A program made the translations under genes and the position numbers. Shown here piece after piece: positions 37,001 through 52,000 of a stretch of 64,000 nt of DNA. The notes under the pieces are model-generated. The model searched no databases. It was not told the origin of the DNA and was given only the letters and a program-made list of their open reading frames with translations. Location: assembly GCA_021018815.1 (NCBI GenBank), contig JAITYX010000055.1, positions 3,347,422 through 3,411,421 of the forward strand, in the 5' to 3' direction. This stretch comes from Talinum fruticosum (lineage: Eukaryota > Streptophyta > Magnoliopsida > Caryophyllales > Talinaceae). Every line of letters starts with the position of its first letter. Positions within the stretch are counted from its first letter, which is position 1.

Positions 37001-40000
37001 AATTTGAAAATTACCTCCCAAAAGAGTTTGACTGTTCGACTTCCTTCAGAGTATCCACCAGTATACCGTGTATTTTTTCTTAGATCATCAACATCAATGT
37101 CATGGTTTCCACCTGAAAGCAACTGCAAAGTCGGTTTTGTCAATATTTGATTGTTTTATTAGATCTTAGAAGCCATTCAAAACCAATAGTAAAATATACC
37201 CTGCCAATCCTAAACCAGAAACAGCTCTAGACAGCAGCTTATCAGCACCTGTTTCCTACTTACTTTTGAGAAATAATAGCAAGGGCAAAGTGTCATCCAC
37301 GCTACCAACCCTGAGCCTCTAAAAAACAAGAAAGAAGACCTCCACCTTAACACCCCCCCAACAAAAAAAAAAAAATCATTATCACGTCTGCGAGCCTGTA
37401 AATATTTTCTAAATTTTCTTATGGTTCCAAATCAAAGTTACCTTTGCAGATAGCATATGCTTTAAGAGAATATCAATCAAGGGACTTGTCCTTCCAAGAA
37501 GAAATTTATATCATAATGCATAATATTAGGATGACACGATGGAAATGTCTACATATACAAAATGAATGGTGACCACGCCCCCAAATTATCATGACTAGTA
37601 CCACTAATTTAATCTAGAAAATTAAAATTTTCTTGAAAGCCAAATTCCATTCACAACGAAACACTTGTCTCCAATACGACCAAAAGAAAACAAAAAGTCT
37701 GAGCTCCTGACTCCAAACTCAAACCGACATAAACTAGAAAGTGAAGGAATCAGGGCAGAATTTTTCAAAACATATATTACCTACATATCAAAAAAATAGG
37801 CTACACTTAGGTCGAGATAGGTTGGCCGGAACAGGAACTGTCTTTGTTACATTAAAATCAGAATCTCAAAATCTAAAGCTGCATCACAAGACATTGATCA
37901 GAATAATACCTGATTAAATTCACTCGCATTAAACAGCTTCAACCAGGATGGTGAAATAAGATCAGTTAATCCTCTATAGAATGCATTTGATAGAGGTAAC
38001 ATCTGCAATTTAACATCACATTAAATTGTGAATTTCAAGCAAGAAGGCTATTCATAAGAAGCCGCAGTTCCATAGTAAAATTCAAACACCTGCCGGTTGA
38101 GTTTATAGTCTGCAATAGCATGAATGTATTGCAACTTGTTTTCATTTGTCACACTGATATCTTTGCCCCCAGATTTAAGCTCAATGACATGCCTATTGCC
38201 TAACCATTCCTCTGTAATGGTAAAATCCAATGAAAGGTCTGCAGCATCACCATCATAGCTCTGCAAAATACACAAAAGGCTACATCACATAATCCACAAA
38301 TCTCACTAAAAATGGCAGCTTACACTTGTCAGTCACTATCACAGATCCAGAACCCACATCAGCATAAAGTAAGCCAATATCATCCAAGTAAAAGAGACAA
38401 GCACTGAAAAAAAAAGGGCAAAATAAAACAGAAGAAAGAAAGAAAGGTTTAACCTGAACACTGAAGATAACAGTCACAAAACACTCACCGTAGCATAGTA
38501 TAAAACATTTGATGGATATAGAATAATATAATATTCAGGCATCCACATTGAACAGCTATCATCAGGTTCTTGGCTTGCAAATTCATTCGGCACGAAGACA
38601 TGCCATAACCTGCCTGCCATTAGTTGTCAACACAGTACACACTACGGTAGTCTCTGCATATTCCCCCATTCATCTACTCACCATATTTCCATTACCTCTG
38701 TTCAATATACTTGACACCTTGGAATTCGCTTTAAAAGCTTGAGTTGCACAAAAGTGCAAAGTGTCCTGAGGCCCAGGCACAAACTTTTCAGACGCAAGGC
38801 GTACTTTTACTTAAAAGTTTCTTGAGAATCATTCCCAAACCATATTTGAAAAGTTTGTTTGATGATGACGCCAAATAAATGATTAGACATCATGAAATGC
38901 TGATTTTTCCCCTCAAAACATGTTTATACTTAATAATTCAATAATAGCATCAAAAAGGATGACAATGCAGAAGATAGCAATTTTATACCATAAATAAAGT
39001 TTATAAACTCTCAAAAACCTACAACAGATCCCAATGCACCCCAAAATAAAGAAGAAAAAAGTAGTCCCCAAAAAGATGTGTTGCATCTCACATGAAGGTA
39101 AATAAATAAATTTAAAATAATGCTAAGGTCTTACTTTCGGTCTTACTTTCAGCCCCGATCAGTTAGCCCTTAAAATCCAGCATTTAGGGATGGATGGGGA
39201 AAAAGGGGGGAGAACAGGCGCTGACAAAACAGACTGACGGCTTTTGGAATGGCTTGCTCTTAACACTCCGGGTTCAACAGAGAGAGAGAGAGAGAGAAGT
39301 TTCTTCTGAGCAAGTCCTTTGACAGAATCTTTCCTTTGGTGGTCACCCAAACGGGAAAGCACACTCTAGTAGGAGCCACAGATTTTCAAATTGCCTAAAC
39401 TGGAAATCGAATTGAGCCCCCTTTAAAAAATCGAATTGAGTCGACCCTCTAAGGAAGGCGGCACAGATGGTGTTACAATATTTTTTATTAGTGATTAAAA
39501 AGGTATAATGAAACAACAAGGGGTGATACCCTTACAAAAAGGGAGAAGTACAAAATTCTTCATGCCTTCAATTCTCATGCACAATGTTATCCACAAAATC
39601 CACCTTTTACCACAATTGAGCACTTGGCTCTAACCATACAAAATTCTCAAAAGATAGAGCTTAAAATCCCGAAGGGATAGAGCTTTGCCCTTAAAAGTTC
39701 ATTAATTCCTTTCATTCCATGTACACCACCATTCTGAACCCAACTCTTTTTAACCGTCTTATCCACGCTACCAACACATCTTTGACATTTAAAGGTTGCA
39801 CCTAGCTAACCCCCATCAAGGAAAGATACAAATACCAAAGTCAAGAGACCCAACAACAATGAACAAGTTTAGACTGATTATTTTAGTATGAAGCACTTAC
39901 AAAATTCAGGCAATAGTTCTTGCTTCGAGGTTAAGGAGAGTGATGGAAATATTCCATCATCTGAGTTGAGCAACTCAGAAATCACTGCAGATAGCAATTC

Positions 40001-43000
40001 TGAGTTGACAAGAAAGCAGCCCCAAAGCTCAGCCTTACTGATCAGGAGGTGAAGAGGAGTTTTAGTCCGTGTGGATCAATACAGAGAAGAGCTCACATTT
40101 CCAGGATTCATCACCCTATCACCCACCCTAATCTGCACTCAGACTTAACCTCACTCAGTTTTCTGAGAGTCCTTTATATTACTTGTTTGATGAAAAATCT
40201 TGGTTTGTAATAATTTAGTTTGAAGAACAATTTGTATGTTTTTTGTATGTTGAACAATCTTGGTTTGTAATAATACAGACAATAGTTCTTGCTTCAAGGT
40301 TAAGGAGAGTGATGGAAACATTCCATCATCTGAGTTGAGCAACTCACAAAACACTACAGATAGCAATTCTGAGTTACCAGGAAAGCAGCCCCAGAGCTCG
40401 GCCTTACTAATCCAGGAGGTGAAGATGAGTTTTAGTCCAGTTCTACCGGGTCTGGATCAATACAGAGAAGAGCTCACATTTCCGGGCTTCATCACCCTAT
40501 CACCCTATCACCCTAATCTGCACTCAGACTTAACCTCACTCAGAGGTTTGTAATAATTTAGTTTGAAGAATAATTTGTATGTTATTTATCAGTTGCTAGT
40601 GTGGTACTACCATTTTGTTTTCAAGGGCTTTGAGCAATTTCTGACCCGGTCAGAAAAGCTATTGCCACACTCCTTAATGCTTAAGGTGAAAGACTTCAAG
40701 GAAGAACAAGTCTTAGTCTAGGCGTGTCACAAACCTCCCTCAGAAGAAGGATGCATCAAATGGACAAGTTATTTAAAGTATTTCTGAGTCTCAGAAATTA
40801 GCCACTTGCAAAGCTAGTTACTAGGGTGCAGACCTACCTATTTGAACAATCCAATAAGAAGTTTTCAAGTGGAGTTGTCAAGGCTTTTCAAGTCCTTTCA
40901 GCAAACCACAACTTGCCAAGAAGAAAAGGTAGTTTTCATTGGTTCAGTGCGCGGTCAGAATCAGAATCAAAACAACTTGTGGTTTCAGTTTTCTGTCTTA
41001 GTTAGGATTAATCTATGTAACTAGTGTTAATTAATTGTGATTAGTCTTAACCTTTCCTTAATGATTAAGAAAACTTCTTTTGCGCGGGAAATGGCTACCT
41101 ATAAAAGGCCTTCCTGTTACTTGGACAAATAGATTTTGATTAATTAAATTTATTGTTTGATACATTGTTGTGTTTCAACTCAAAAAGTTTTGAGTGAATC
41201 AACTTTCTACCCCCAAAATTCCCTAGTGGTTGTCACTTGGTTGGCAACCAACTAAGTGATCTTCTAGGTCTTAGAAGCAACCCCGGATCCATTGCCCGGC
41301 TAGTTTCTTTGCTAGTTTCTTTGCTGCCCCTTATTGGCTTTGAAGTTGGACCTAGTCCCTTCCCGAGTCAGTTTGGTTCTATCCATCTTTGAGTCTTGTT
41401 GGTGTATGCCCAAGCAAACCTCAAAGGCAATCCCTCCTACCAAACCCCACTTTATCCAACTTCTTATCCCCGGTTTCCTTTTCAATTGTTCTATCAATTG
41501 TTGAGGATAACTATCTTCACAGTTCAGCCACCCCACCCCTAAACTTGGTAACCATCATTTGGTATCCAACCCTGGGCTTGTTTCCATCGGAGAGTACTTC
41601 GCAAAATTGTTGATCCAGATCAACATGCTTTCATCCCCAATCTCCAAATCTTGGATGCAGCTCTGATTACCAACGAATGTATTGAAACTCATTTAAGAGT
41701 GCAGCGCAAACTCGTGATGTGGAACAAAATTTCCATAAAAAACTTTCAGCTTTATTTACCCACCAAACTCCACCAAAATCAAGGGCAATCCAACTCTTAG
41801 ATCATTCAAGGTGTTCGGCCTTTATATGCTGTTATGAAGCAACAAGTTGAACCCTTTGTGTACTCCTTTCTCCTTAATGATCTAATTTTCAGACTTGAAG
41901 TTAATTTGGTTCTTAATTCACATGTTAGGGGTGGATTACACAAATAAAGCTTATTGGTACAAGTTGTCCAAATTTCCAGTCTTTTGTCCAATTTTCCTAA
42001 CTTCATTTCCAGATTATGTACCTCCAAATTACACCCTTTGAAAAGTTTGAGATGTCTAGTTTATTTTCATGAAATTTGTTTCAACCCAAGAATAAACTTC
42101 AGGAGAAATCAGTCCTCCCACTCCTTCGTCAACAACTGTGAGAAAAATGCTGGGACAGACACCTGTATGGTCTTTGGGCCAAGGCTTGCTATGCAAGTGT
42201 GCAAATGGGATGCAACTTTTTTGGATGAATATTATTGCTCCATTCGGAAACACTCAATTTGGACAAGTGGTGCAACAGATATGGGATCTTACAATAAAAT
42301 TGGAAGAAATTGCAAGTACAAAAGGACAAATCCTAGGGATGTACTATCTGTCTTATTCCTCGCATTTGAATTTAAATTAGCATGTTCTATTTGTTCTTCA
42401 TTTCCCATTGGCATCCAAACAATCTTCATGGAACCAGATCAAAGGTGGTCATCCAAAACAGCCTTTCACCTAAACATGATATTATCACATCTGATATCTC
42501 TGCCATCAATGGGCATTCGTTATCAAAACTAAAGTAGGTATAAGAATATTGATATTAGTTAATCCTCAAGCAAATCAAGTTCCTGATAGTCAAACTGAGC
42601 ATGCAGCTTTCATTATATGAGAACAGTTTTGGTTTCCTTAGGTATCCTCCATTAACAATGAAAATTCATCACTCATCAAAAAGAAATGAAAAAATTGAAT
42701 TAAATAAGAGGATTTACCTTCACATACATTAGGTTCCGGTACAGCTCTGGATCAAGAGTAGAGAGCTCGTCAAGAAAGCAATAACGGCCCAAAAGCTTTT
42801 GCACGAACACATGTGAAAAACAATAATCCAGTAAGATTCCTTCAAACAGAGCTTTTCCAACAATTCTCCCGATGAATTCAATCATCTGAATACCATTTTC
42901 TATAAATCTTGCAGCAGTATTGGGGATTAAGAGTCTTTCAGAAGTCGAGGTCTGACGGAACAATCCGTACCTTAACAGAATCAAGAAGACAAAGGGGTCA

Positions 43001-46000
43001 AGGGAAAATAATGAAACTAGACAAAATGACAAATGTTAGTAACTTACTGTGGGTCAAATGCTGCTTTCGTGATGTCAGTTAAAAATTCCTTTGATAATCC
43101 TCCATAATCCAGTCCAGCCTCTGGAAGGCCACATTCACTAACAAATGAAACATGTATGGATGATTTCAGCCTTGATCCTAGAGAATTTAATTGCTGAAAT
43201 CCATCTTCAACCAAACGACCCCTACGAACTACTATCTCAATCGATCGCTCACCAGAGGCATTAAAGTCACCAGCCATCCGGCGGGACATCTTGTCCATCT
43301 TGATGAACTCTCTGAACATCTGAACCCTGCCAGTGAAGTAAACAAGAGAACTGATGAACGCTGCTAGTACAAAGTCAGGACTGCAGAAACAAATGAATAA
43401 CTGTAAAAGAATAGCACACCAATTTTTAGATTGAATCACAAATTTAATTTGGACAAGTAAACCCAGCCGATCATCCTAAACTCTCTCCAACCATTCCCCT
43501 CTGCCATCCCTGAAAAAGATTCAACTACGAGATTATAGGAGTCCACCAACTTATCTGGGGCTCCAAACCCCTCCATGTTCCCATCCTCACTCTCCAAACA
43601 GGAAAAGAGTAGTGGAACCATCCCCCTCCATGTGCTTTCTTGGCAATTTTGGAGGTGAGGTGATTTTTTTCCCTGGCAGTCCTACGTGCAATTACTTGAT
43701 TTACTTCTGAATATTTATTTAGCATATTCATTGTCCGCTGTGGAGAATAACTGGCATTAGACATTTTGTGATTTCCTGCTGAAGGGCTTCCATCCTCTCA
43801 GTTGTACAGTAATTAACATATTTTTCCTCATCAAAAACAAATTAAGCAGCTTATGATTTGCACAGGTACAGGTGGTCTATTTAGCAGCGTATCACCCCTG
43901 TCAAAAATCTTTGAAAAACAAGTAAAACCCATTTCCATTAGTAACTTAAGTAACAAAACCCTTTTGCAGACTAAACTAGTTATCCTCAAGGGTTTGGAGG
44001 ATACAACACTACCTCTAGGCAGTGGCCACAGCTTGAAGTATTTCAAAGTACACAGGGAGACATGAGTAAGGAGACATCACCTTCCTCATCCTCAAGACCC
44101 ATAATGTTTCCTATCCTTTTGAAGAGTCTAAAAACTGAATACAAAAGGTAAATCAATGATGCCCAAATTAAATATTGGGAACTAATCATCCATTACTGAC
44201 CTTTCTTCAAAAGGATATACATGAGGAGTAACAGTTATAAATGAACCCATGCTTGAAAGGGTCAATGAATCATCTGATCTGATATCTGATAGAACTTCAT
44301 GAGTCCTGGCAGCCACCGCAATTGGAGGCCTACTCTTTCGAGCTGGAGAGAGCCACAAGGCAGGAGGACAAAACCGATGTCTGCAATCCCTTTCATACAA
44401 CATTTGCAGACATCTAGCTGCAGCATCCATAAAAGGCTTATTCTGGCGTGCAGTGTTGCGGAGCACGCTGTTATATACTAATGTATTTAGCATCGATGCA
44501 ATCCTTCTCTGCTGCTCGAGCAAGAATGGAACCTGCCCCACAATTAGATGATTATGCATTACTAGAAGAAAAAATAAAAGGTGATTGTAGAAGTTAATGT
44601 AGAATAAATCATACCTGTTTCTCATAGAATTCTATATCATCAAGAACTAACAGTAGCCATGCATATGTGGCACAAAACAAATGAAATAGGCATGATTTTT
44701 CTTTTGAAACGCCTTCAAGACCACCTCTCAAACATTCAATGTCCCATATATCATCTAGATTGTCTTTTTCTAGGCTCTCTCTTTGCTGACCATCACTGCT
44801 GTCAAGGTTAACCGCATCAGTCTGTGATTTACCACCGATTTTATGCAATACATTAACCCATTTAGTAGCCACATCTTTACTAGGTTGTCTTTGTTTTTTC
44901 TTAGAGACCCCATCAAACTTGTTCCCGTAAATCTCAGCACTCTGGTCAAAATTATCTACAGATGATTGAGCTGTTCCTGGAAAAAGACAGCACTCCAGAG
45001 CTCCCCAAAGGCTAGTTAGAAAGCCAGGAGTAAAAGACAGCATATTCAGAACAGGCAAGGACCCACCCGTCAAATTTAACACTGAGTATAATCTGATCAT
45101 CTGAGAATAAAAACAAGCAATGTCGAGCAATTTCAACTCTGTCACACGTTTTAAGTCTGCATATGACAGCAAAAAGTCACTCTCATTTTCAAAAGCACTG
45201 CTCTTTACTGCATCCATAAGCTTTGAAAGATGCCATTGCTCACAAACAGGCCTTAAAAGATCCATGTATCTCAAGGATCCAAAGGTTGTTTCAGTCAGAA
45301 TGGCAAATTTCTTGACTGACACAGTAGAACTTCCTTCGTCCTCTTGACATTCTTTTTGAACAAACTCAATGCCCTCAATCCCAGCTAGTAATCCTTCGGC
45401 CAAAATATTGAGCACGTGAACATATCCAGTAATATCTACACCATCAGTGAACCTGCAAGATTCAGTGGAGGCATTCTCGACCTCTGTTGCCAGACTGATC
45501 ATGTTTGCAAGAGCCCAACCAACAGAAGGAATAACGTTATGAGAAGCACTTGAAAGGTCCATCCTTGAATATTCCGCAAAAATTTTTTTGTTCAAGATCT
45601 GCCATCACCTGCCATAAACTGATCAGTCCTCCAATACTTTTACAATAAATGTCCACTCTAATTGAAGAAAAAAATTAAATCAAACATAAATGGTTGGAAT
45701 CATAAAGTTTTTATCTCACAAAGTCTGACGCTTTAATTGGCCTGAATTTTCCTGCAAGTCCATTTGGAAATCTAAAGCTCCCATAAAAGCTTGTTTCTTT
45801 GCTTGGGCAGCTAATGTAGGAAAGATTCCTATAGAGGAGCGAGGAAATGCTTAAAAAAGAAGTTTTAGTGGTCCTAGTAAGCGCTCTATGTGTTTTCAGG
45901 AGGAAGATTCCGTGGATCATTTCATGGTAGCCTTGTCAATGGGTTCTTTTGCTTTGGCATCCATCTCTCTTTGATGGGGATAAGTTGGGTCCAACCATCT

Positions 46001-49000
46001 AGTGTGAAAGATGTGTTGGTGGCTTGGAGGAGACGGGCGAAGAAGAGTTAGGTTCTTGGAGTTTGACAAATGATTGCTTGGGCTATTTGGTGGGCTACTA
46101 GGAAAGAGAAAAATCGACAAATTTTTTAGGAGAAAGCTATGTCGTTTCAAGATTCCAAGCTCTACTTTTTGAGAATGTTGTATAGTTGGAGTGTTGTGCA
46201 TAATGGCAATAGAAATTTGAATATTTTTTTAATTTAATAGATAGTATTATGGATGAGAGCTTGATGGCATAATATTTTTGTCTTTGCCCTTTTGTGCATG
46301 GGGGCATCCCGTGGTGTCTCATTTGTACACCTGTCGATTACTTATAAAATAACGATTCAAAAATGCTCTAGAAAGATCACAAGAAAATAATTTTGGTATA
46401 AAAAGAGTAGCAAAATCGTCATTTCTGAAAACCTCACCACTTTCAGAAAATACCTATCACATTTATAAGAGGCTCTTAGCAAAATCATCATTTCTGAAAA
46501 CCTCACCACTTGTCAGAAAATACCTATCGCATTTATAAGAGGCTCAGAGGAGACGCTGATAAATATCAAGTGATAATACAAAAGCAACTTGTCTCGAAAC
46601 TGAAATATGGATCTCCGAATAGAAAGGTCAAATAATAATATTACCAAGGCCCTGTTTCTTACCAGGAGAGTCTTAAAGCACGGCACTAGAGTGGATTTAT
46701 GCCTCAAAGCACGTAAAAGGACCATCGGTAAACGTTGAACCAGCCAAGGTACTGTAAGTATGAACAGGCAATACTGCTCTGCAGCACATTGCAAGTTCGA
46801 AAGTAAGGAATCTTTCTCATCTAATTCGAATGCCTGAAAGGGTCTCAAAGCTAAAGTTATTGCACTTGCAGTAACCAAGAATTTATCATCCTTACGGATA
46901 GCTCTCACAGAAGGAAAAGAAACATTTAGCTTATTCAAGTATCTTCCAATAGATGCATATAGGCTGCTTTTATCACTCCCCATGTATTTAATTATATCTT
47001 TCACAGCTCTCTCTGCATCCTCGCGATGTTCATCAGATATGCACTTCCATGTCTTTGAATCAGTGAGGATGATCACCAAACGCATTAACAGAGCAGTAAC
47101 AGCAACAACATCATCATCGGCTGAGGAATAGTTATCATAGCCAGCAAGTATTAACGAGCATAATGAGATTAGCTTCTGAACTTGATAAGTCCACATTTTT
47201 CGCTCATCAAGTGTACCAATTGCCAAAGAGCAGAAGTTTCTATCTGGGTCTACAGAAAGAGGTACATTACAAGCATCAGAAGGTACATTCACCAATAACA
47301 ATCAAGTAACAAGCTACATAATATTAATGATGAAAACTGGAAACAAGGTGATAAAATAGCACCAAATTGCAAAATGGAATCGGCAAAGGACAAAAATGCC
47401 CACAGGAAGATGTTCAGTTTCTTTTAAAATAATTGTCGAGTTTCAGACCAAAAACACACACACACACACAATTGTCAAGTTAGTTCTCAAACGAGTGACC
47501 AACCTAATGTAATCACCCTTCCTTAGTCTAAAAACCCTGCTTGAGGCGGCATGAGGCAACCCGATTAGCACCTCAGATGGGGTGAGGGAATGCTAATTCT
47601 TAAGGCGAGGTGAGGTGAGGCGTGCGCTTCATCCACGCGTTTTTGTGCCCTAAGGACAAGGATCGAAGCTTATTTATTGCTCGACTATGGACATAATGGA
47701 GGTCAAGCCTTCTAGCTCTTCAATGAAAAACAGCCTAGCCAACACTGTCATCTAAAAGCAGCGGCTTGAGCACCCAACCAAGCATACTGAGGTCACCAAT
47801 AACATTTCTAGCTTCATTCAACATTGCCAACCACAATAAGCGAGTTCCTTGTGTTTTCTTATCTTTTTCACTCTATTAATTGTTTTCTTTTCCTCCTATA
47901 TGTTCTTCAGTTTCTTCTCCTCCACTGCATGCCGCTGATTTCATCTCCTTCTCCTACTATTTATTACTTTTGTCCCCTTCACTCCTGTTTAAGTCAATTA
48001 AGGCGTTGAAACCATCCCCCCTTTTGGTGCTATTGACCTTTCTCTAGGTAGAGACCCTTTTTCTTTGCCTTATCTTCACCTTTTTCTTCCTATGTTTTCC
48101 CCCTTGGAAGCTGCAATGTGAGCTGTGGCCTGCGTAATGCACAACTGACAGCCCCGCCCCCAAATTTATTTATTTATTTTCCCTTTTTTTGAGCCACATC
48201 CCTAAAATGGACACATCTTTCTGTAGCCTATTATTACCCCTTTCTTGCCTTTCTTTTCTTGTGAGCTGAGACATGAGCAAGTGCCCCTAGTTGTTTATAC
48301 AGTTATCAATTAGCCTTCGCGAATGTGAGTTAGTGCCCAAATCGATTTCTAATAACTCTCGGACTATGCTTGTACATTTAGATGATTTGCTCATAATCAC
48401 TTTTTAAATGCATTTATCTAACTTGCTTCTACAGAACATGCTTTACGAATGACTTTTAAACATATTTGCATAAAAGTGCGGTCACATCTGTGATGCATGC
48501 ACCTTCACTTCCCTTTTTTTTTTTTTTTTTTTTTTTGGTTCGAAGGAGCGACAAAGGGCAGTACAATACAATGGGAGAGGGAGGGAATCACACTTGGGAG
48601 TTAATGTATCCGGTTCTCAATCTTGACCACTAGGCCAAGACATCATGCCTTGCGCCTTCCCAGCACCCTACGCACCCGGTGCACCTCACTTTTCTAAACT
48701 AAAGCACCGTTCACCAGCAGAGGTGGGACATAAAAGGAAACAAATGAAATACAAAAGTATGCAAGACAAAACAGCATTGATCTCCTTTCTTAAGGTAACT
48801 TTTACATCAATGAATTAAACAATAACACAATCAAATGACATTTGTTAAGCATACACCACATCCAGAAACATTGAAGATACTCGAATCCATTACAAGCATG
48901 CAAGGAGGAAAATAAATGCCAATGTTCCTTTTTCACAAATCAAAGTTAACACCATTAGTGGAATTTTTCTCTCAAATATAGACCAAAATTCTAGGCACAA

Positions 49001-52000
49001 TAAACACTTTGCTTCCAGACAACTTGACTAGTTACCTCTTCCTGTTTAGGAAATATGATTAAAAAGGGAAATTCCAGTTGACGCCCTCATACTTTAACCA
49101 TTACCATCTGATTCAATTTTTAAGTTCTTAATCCAAATGATACCCCTTTCTTCGACAAATTCTAAACAGTGAAAATTATTGTTAATTTAACCGTTAACTG
49201 ATTGAGGTGTGCATGCTACCGGCTGCATTTCAATAATTTTCAACACCGATGTTTTCTCAAACTTTTTGTGTAGGATTTTTGGTATTTGTGTCTTTGTGGC
49301 AAAGATACTTGCAAAGGTAAGGCTACCTACATTTGGATCTCCCTAGATCCATGCATGCAGGACCCACAATGGAGTTGTTGATGATGAGGAGTTATATTAC
49401 TTTTTGACAAAAAAGCCCCAACCCATAATCCTCTTCTCCCTCCTTCCCACAAACTCTTCAACCCTTCCATATCTATCCCCTTACACTTTTATGGTGCTTA
49501 CCAATGTACAAACTTCTCCACCCTAAGTTTATTTTAACAACTCGAAAACATCCAAGGACTTCCTTAACCTAACACAAAATAACACTCCATGTACCAGAAC
49601 TTGACTAGGACATTTCATCAAACACCTAATGTGCACTTGTATTCTCTTCCGTGTAGCAACCATAAATATAAACCATAGTGTTACCTTTCACTGAAATATA
49701 TATCCCTCTCAAATACAAATTTAGATATTGACCAATCTCAAGTCTTAATTGGAGCACTAAATAGCACATGTCTTAAGAACAATGAGGTTTAGGGACCCCA
49801 AAATCCATCACATTCTAAGCCTAGACTCTAGCTAAATGGGTCAAAAAATACCCTATTTTGTGAGCTTGATTATCCAAGCTTAACCAAGGTCTCTAAATGT
49901 ACCCCAAAATCCACTTTTTGGAACTCTTATGGTGTTAACTTTAAGAGCATATAAGAGTTCTAGGATTAAATCCGAAGATAATTAGTCAAAAGGAGTAAAA
50001 CCCAAAGTCTAGCAAAACTGGCCAGTTTTGGAAACTTGACTTCTCCTATATCTCCTAATTTACTTAGTCAAATTGAACGTATGAGATGTCACCTGAAAGT
50101 AAGCTTTCCAGTGACACTTTAAAAGCGAAAGAAACTAAGTTGTGCTATGAAAGTTATGACCGTTGGAAATTAGACCAGAATATGTGAAAACGACAGCTAG
50201 AGGTCATTTTTCACTTTTTTACTTGCTTTGCCTTTTGGTTTCTTTCTTGTTATTGATTGTTGCTTAACGGCCCTAGGACCTATTGTAAAACCCTAGAGCT
50301 AGCTCCCTGTATATATGTAAATCTCTTGCAATTGAAAGACTTAGGCCATGTTTCATTGAGCTTTAGCTTACACCCTTACTACTTACAACTCCTTCCAACT
50401 CCTTATAACTAACTTTACAACTATCTTACAACTCCTTAGCTAAAAGGAACAGGGCCTAATGATGAACGAGAAAGAAAGTTGAGCCATTAAAAAGCTTGAG
50501 ATAGCTCCTTCCCCTGTGAATCTCTCTTGCTTAGGTGGTGCTCACGTGAGTCTTAATCTTTCTTAGGGTGATGTGACTTATCCCTAAGCAAGATTAAGGG
50601 TCGTAACTAAGATTAAGGTGATGTTTCTTATCCTTAGTCGCAGTTAGCTTATCTTAGTCTTTCGTTCTTTTCTCTTGCTCTAGTTTCTGGTTGGCTAGCT
50701 TTATGAGTTCGTTTGCTGTGTCTTATTGAGTTTTCCTTGTTGTTTTCTCTCTTCCCTCTCCCTTGGCACATTAAAAAGCTTGAGAATTTGAGCTTGAATT
50801 TTTGGTAGAATGAAAGTTATACCTACATGATATTATTTAGCCAGAAGGAAGCGTATGCAGCTGTATCCAATCCCTCTTTCTCTCTCTTAAAAATTCCAAA
50901 ACCGTTTTTCACAATAATGATCAGTAAAGTGAGAGGCACCAATAGCAAAGAGCAGCAAAGCCATAAATCACTAGTGAAGCCAGTTGCTTTGTTTATTAGG
51001 GAAAAGGAGGAGTAGAAGGGGAAAGTAGATGGAATCTATGGAGCAGGACCAGAGGCAAATTGTGGATAATGAAGAGGGCGAAGAAAATGAGAAATTACAA
51101 GCCCTGGTGGACGATGAACCACCGACACTCGACCGCTGGGTGTGGGGCGAGGGTGGAGAAGGGTTAGGGAAAGTAAGAGTGGCAATGGGACAATGGTCAA
51201 GGGAGGAAAGAGGTTAGCTGAAGATTTTCCGATTTGTGATTATTGAATTCAATGTAATTTGAACCTTTAGACTTGCGAATAATAGTGGAAATCGAAAAGT
51301 CTATGGTTTATTTCACAAACTTAATCAATTACCATCAGATATTAAATTAAAATGCTTAAAGAAAGGTAAAGAAAGGGTGCATTTTAGTCACTTGACTAAA
51401 AATTTAACAGTGTTAGTAGCGGAATAGTAATATTTGGATATAAGCAAGAAGATTTTGTAGAGTATGAAGGAGTCAAATAGACATTCCCTACAAAAATGAT
51501 ACCCTTTTTTCCATGTTAAACAAGTGTAGCAGCACAAACCTGAGATGAGAACAGATGAATGTGTTTACACCTTTCAATTAACCATCTATATTTTCCACTC
51601 CGTATGTAAGCAAAAACATATTTAACCATCCCAGGTTTTCTAAATCTTGCAACATAACTTGGACTCTAATAAAGCAAAATCTTGCAGCATAACTTGGACT
51701 CAAATAAGCAAATCTATGTACATATTGAACAAACATATGGCACAGGTATTGTATGTTATAGCTGAAAGACTCTCAACAGTTGAGCTAAAAACAAGCCAAA
51801 AAGGCAAGAAAGAAACAGACAGAGAAACCAAAATCAAATAGACATATGAGAAACTAGAGCCAACTCAAGCTAATAAAATTTTTGGACATTCTATTCTATG
51901 GACATATCACATATTACACTGTTTCTAGGGAGGCAACTGATAAGAAATATATTCTGAGCTTCCTGCATTTGCTGACACCTCAATTCACATATAAATTGGA

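Larger units (their letters stand above)
30703..37014 (-). other. UPL7 intron 11 (6.3 kb), repeat-filled
   Basis: Lies between HECT-domain exons 11 and 12. It holds CA/CGCA microsatellites, a GTGGGTGA-rich block, a near-perfect 286-base tandem duplication, a 726-base Harbinger-like MITE and a GCGCCT-rich segment near 34700-34830. No host exon is missing, since the protein joins smoothly from FWE to VMTVFE. Confidence 0.8.
38261..42717 (-). other. UPL7 intron 8 (4.5 kb), retroelement debris
   Basis: Separates HECT exons 8 and 9. It contains a duplicated segment (39908-40543), an LTR-like block with a TATA box, and LINE reverse-transcriptase remains, all apparently reading on the plus strand, opposite to UPL7. 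Open frames at 41.9-42.5 kb on the plus strand have no recognised domain. Confidence 0.7.

Noticed and set aside
41954..42532. 192-codon plus-strand open frame in UPL7 intron 8
   Set aside because: No domain recognised; it overlaps another open frame of equal quality and lies among LINE debris, so a host gene is not supported.
43436..43764. Possible coding relic on the minus strand in UPL7 intron 6
   Set aside because: Overlapping frames contain tryptophan-rich pieces but do not match a known domain with confidence.
46640..46665. 'aaggccctgtttcttacc' at the end of UPL7 exon 4 as another GGCC MITE end
   Set aside because: No partner end or flank duplication found; the sequence overlaps a functional splice donor, so it is probably coincidence.
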